Position numbers and translations under genes: made by a program. 64,000 nucleotides of DNA from Flagellimonas maritima (GTDB lineage Bacteria > Bacteroidota > Bacteroidia > Flavobacteriales > Flavobacteriaceae): contig NZ_CP030104.1 in assembly GCF_003269425.1 (NCBI RefSeq), positions 1,483,501-1,547,500 of the forward strand, read 5' to 3'. Within the stretch, counting starts at the first letter, position 1. Every line of letters starts with the position of its first letter. The notes beneath the pieces were generated by a model, which had not been told where the DNA came from, did not search any database, and worked only from the letters and a program-made list of their open reading frames with translations. Shown piece by piece: positions 62,291 through 64,000 of this stretch.

Positions 62291-62685
62291 TGATGACACA
62301 GGCAAAAAAAAGTTTCTGTGGGAATGCTTTCTTAAAAGCGGCTCTCCCTTCCTATTTATTCCCCTTGCTCTCCTCTGCGATACCAGCTTATTTCTTGGAT
62401 AAACCGGATTTATTGAAAGCCAGTTATACGACCATTGCGATGCCTTCATTATTCGCCACCGTAATCTGCTTTATCCTGTTATGGCAATTTCAAGAGCGGC
62501 AGATTTTTATAATAAATCGTATTGTAATGGCACTTGTTCTGGGCATTACTATGGTGCTGCTAGCGTTAGGTGTCATCTATATTTTTAAATGGGAAACGGG
62601 CATTTGGAACATTCTCATTTCTTCCTTCTTGGGTGCCGCCATCGTTGCGATGATGAAACCTTTGACCAAAACTACCATCGCCTAA
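62290..62685 (+). CDS. Small integral membrane protein (131 aa)
   Basis: The 131-residue protein has four predicted transmembrane helices (AALPSYLFPLLSSAIPAYFL, TIAMPSLFATVICFILLW, RIVMALVLGITMVLLALGVIYIF, ILISSFLGAAIVAMM). No family is recognised. It starts on the last base of the DUF6268 gene and ends TAATG, overlapping the NmrA-like start by one base, so it is translationally linked to both. Confidence 0.75.
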   Translation: MMTQAKKSFCGNAFLKAALPSYLFPLLSSAIPAYFLDKPDLLKASYTTIAMPSLFATVICFILLWQFQERQIFIINRIVMALVLGITMVLLALGVIYIFKWETGIWNILISSFLGAAIVAMMKPLTKTTIA

Positions 62686-63596
62686 TGGATGTATATAAAA
62701 AAACGATCGTCGTCTTTGGCTGTACCGGAACGGTGGGAAAGCCTGTATTAGAAGGCCTGTTGAAAGCGGACTGTTATGTACGCGGTGTACTTCGGAGTCC
62801 CGATAGAGCCTATCCCGTATCTCCGCGCGACAACTGCAAACTCACTTATGTAAGTGCTAATTTGGCGGTAGCCGAAGAGATCGAGGCCGCCTGCGCACAC
62901 GCCGATGTGGTCTTTTTGCTTACTGCCACGCACCCCGATCAGGTCGCCACGGAAATCAGGATTATAGATGCCTCAAAAAAATGTGGCATACAGCGTATCG
63001 TAAAGCTCTCTGCCCCTATTGTAGAACCTTTGGCTCAGGTCGAAGTGGCGCGTTGGCACCGCAAGATCGAAGAACACCTTGACGAGTCCGCCCTTGAATA
63101 TTGCTGCCTTCGGCCCCGTGCCTTTATGCAGAACTGGGAGAGAAATACCCACACCATACGCAAATTCGGCACCTTCTATGGTGTTATGGAAGATGCCCGG
63201 CGCAACTATATCGATGCCCGGGACGTTGCCGATGTTGCCGTAAACGTACTGCTTCAGGAGGCACCTTTGCCGAGTAGCACCATTGCACTGGACGGCCCAG
63301 AGGCCTTGAGCCACTACGAGATGGCACAGCGTTTATCAAAGGTTACCGGAAGAACCATCACCTATAAAAATATAAGCCGAAGCGACTATTTCAAAATGCT
63401 GACTAAAAGAGCCAAATTACCGCAATGGCTGGCAACGCACATCATAGAACTCGATGAACTGGCCCTGAACATACCAGAGCCTCAAACACATTCCCTCGCC
63501 CCTTTACTGGATAGAAAACCGCGTATTATGGATGCCTATCTACAGGAAAACAAGGCGCTTTTTGCAAGGCAGGCCTTGTTCAAGATGTGGTCGTGA
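62685..63596 (+). CDS. NmrA-like NAD(P)-binding protein
   Basis: The 303-residue atypical short-chain dehydrogenase has the nucleotide-binding loop VFGCTGTVGKPVLEGLL, VVFLLTATHPDQVATE, IVKLSAPIV and LRPRAFMQNWERN. It resembles NAD(P)H:quinone oxidoreductase-like and NmrA redox sensors. The start at 62685 overlaps the previous stop (TAATG). A 157-base gap without clear features follows. Confidence 0.85.
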   Translation: MDVYKKTIVVFGCTGTVGKPVLEGLLKADCYVRGVLRSPDRAYPVSPRDNCKLTYVSANLAVAEEIEAACAHADVVFLLTATHPDQVATEIRIIDASKKCGIQRIVKLSAPIVEPLAQVEVARWHRKIEEHLDESALEYCCLRPRAFMQNWERNTHTIRKFGTFYGVMEDARRNYIDARDVADVAVNVLLQEAPLPSSTIALDGPEALSHYEMAQRLSKVTGRTITYKNISRSDYFKMLTKRAKLPQWLATHIIELDELALNIPEPQTHSLAPLLDRKPRIMDAYLQENKALFARQALFKMWS

Positions 63597-63753
63597 AATG
63601 AAATGAGAGATACCACTGTCAAGAAAGCTAGCACTATACTTCTTAAGATACGTCGGTAGCGTATGCATTTTAAAAGCTGTACGGTTTAAAATCATAGTCA
63701 TAGGATGGCTGACAGCTAAACTGAAAAGCACAGATTTTTACCCTCGTTCCTAC

Positions 63754-64000
63754 CTACATTAAGATGTGGTTTGTTGCTGCTATAGGCTCTGGCAAATTTT
63801 CTTCGTCTAGCATATCCCTCAAATCAATTTCTATGGTTCGGCTCAATGCCGCCATCGGGATGTCATTGGGACTGCCCTCAAAAGGGTTTTCTGTAATTTC
63901 GCCTATTTTTTCCATTGTATGGAATACCCAAGAAACCAGTAGGCTAAAGGGGATGGTCATCCACACGAAATTAGCGCCCAGTACATCAAATTCTTTCATC
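63754..64000 (-). CDS. Bestrophin-like ion channel, 3' end only
   Basis: The - strand frame enters from beyond the window and stops at 63754. GANFVWMTIPFSLLVSWVFHTMEKIG, NPFEGSPNDIPMAALSRTIEIDLRDML and the NLPEP end match the C-terminal part of bacterial bestrophin homologues (anion or cation channels of the YneE type). The N-terminal membrane part lies outside. Confidence 0.85.
   Translation of the reverse strand, partial: MKEFDVLGANFVWMTIPFSLLVSWVFHTMEKIGEITENPFEGSPNDIPMAALSRTIEIDLRDMLDEENLPEPIAATNHILM

Noticed and set aside
1..64000. CRISPR arrays, tRNA or rRNA genes, insertion sequences, prophage or integrase genes
   Set aside because: Looked for on both strands; no regularly spaced repeats, cloverleaf-like genes or transposase/integrase motifs were found.

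Overview
The window looks like chromosome from a marine member of the Flavobacteriaceae (Bacteroidota). The evidence is: promoters of the TTG-N19-TAnnTTTG type; SxDDD-type lipoprotein export signals after the lipobox cysteine; families largely confined to the phylum (IPExxxVDY protein, DUF4270, DUF4907, DUF6268, the viroplasmin-type RNase H, long PurF); and the acpP-fabF-rnc-pyk order. There is no tRNA, rRNA, CRISPR array, insertion sequence or prophage. The first ~25 kb is AT-rich housekeeping DNA. From about 33 kb onward, codon use and base composition are visibly more GC-rich and the genes are mostly envelope, efflux and signalling functions.

Layout. 0-3 kb: the end of a probable TetR-type regulator, then an AraC regulator with a small Cys/His protein, an AhpD-like protein and a cupredoxin-like protein, and a lone LOV-like PAS protein. 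3-7.4 kb: acpP-fabF-rnc-IPExxxVDY-pyk. 7.5-11.7 kb: purN, RNase H, a PfkB kinase and purF. 11.8-12.3 kb: three tandem copies of a ~70-nt small RNA gene, each with its own promoter and terminator; this is the most striking feature of the window. 12.4-21.7 kb: superoxide dismutase, an AddA-like helicase-nuclease, kbl, an OmpA/TSP3 protein and an AddB-like nuclease. 21.7-25.4 kb: small metabolic and regulatory genes. 25.4-32 kb: decayed DNA with a DUF5694 fragment and two direct repeats flanking a ~5.7-kb block (Kelch lipoprotein, frameshifted collagen-like lipoprotein, hybrid two-component regulator).

32-36 kb: a LytS/LytTR two-component pair with DUF4907, a six-blade Kelch lipoprotein and a DUF6268 barrel, divergent from DUF4270 plus an outer-membrane protein, a second DUF6268 barrel, a Spy-like periplasmic protein and a complete RND efflux pump (adaptor, permease, TolC; 40.5-46 kb). 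I read 32-46 kb as one candidate envelope-sensing and efflux module. 46-50 kb: a DUF4350-like protein, a beta-lactamase-fold hydrolase and a membrane-anchored HTH protein.

50-60 kb: a long TetR-controlled operon: TolC, HlyD adaptor, two unequal ABC ATPases, an Fe-S protein, DUF2141, two ABC-2 permeases, phospholipase A and a damaged barrel gene. It is the flavobacterial counterpart of E. coli ybhGFSR with cecR. Operator-like palindromes sit at both the operon promoter and the regulator's own promoter. 60-64 kb: a Crp/Fnr regulator, a REP-like element, a palindrome-bearing promoter, a third DUF6268 barrel, a small membrane protein, an NmrA-like protein and the 3' end of a bestrophin-like channel gene.
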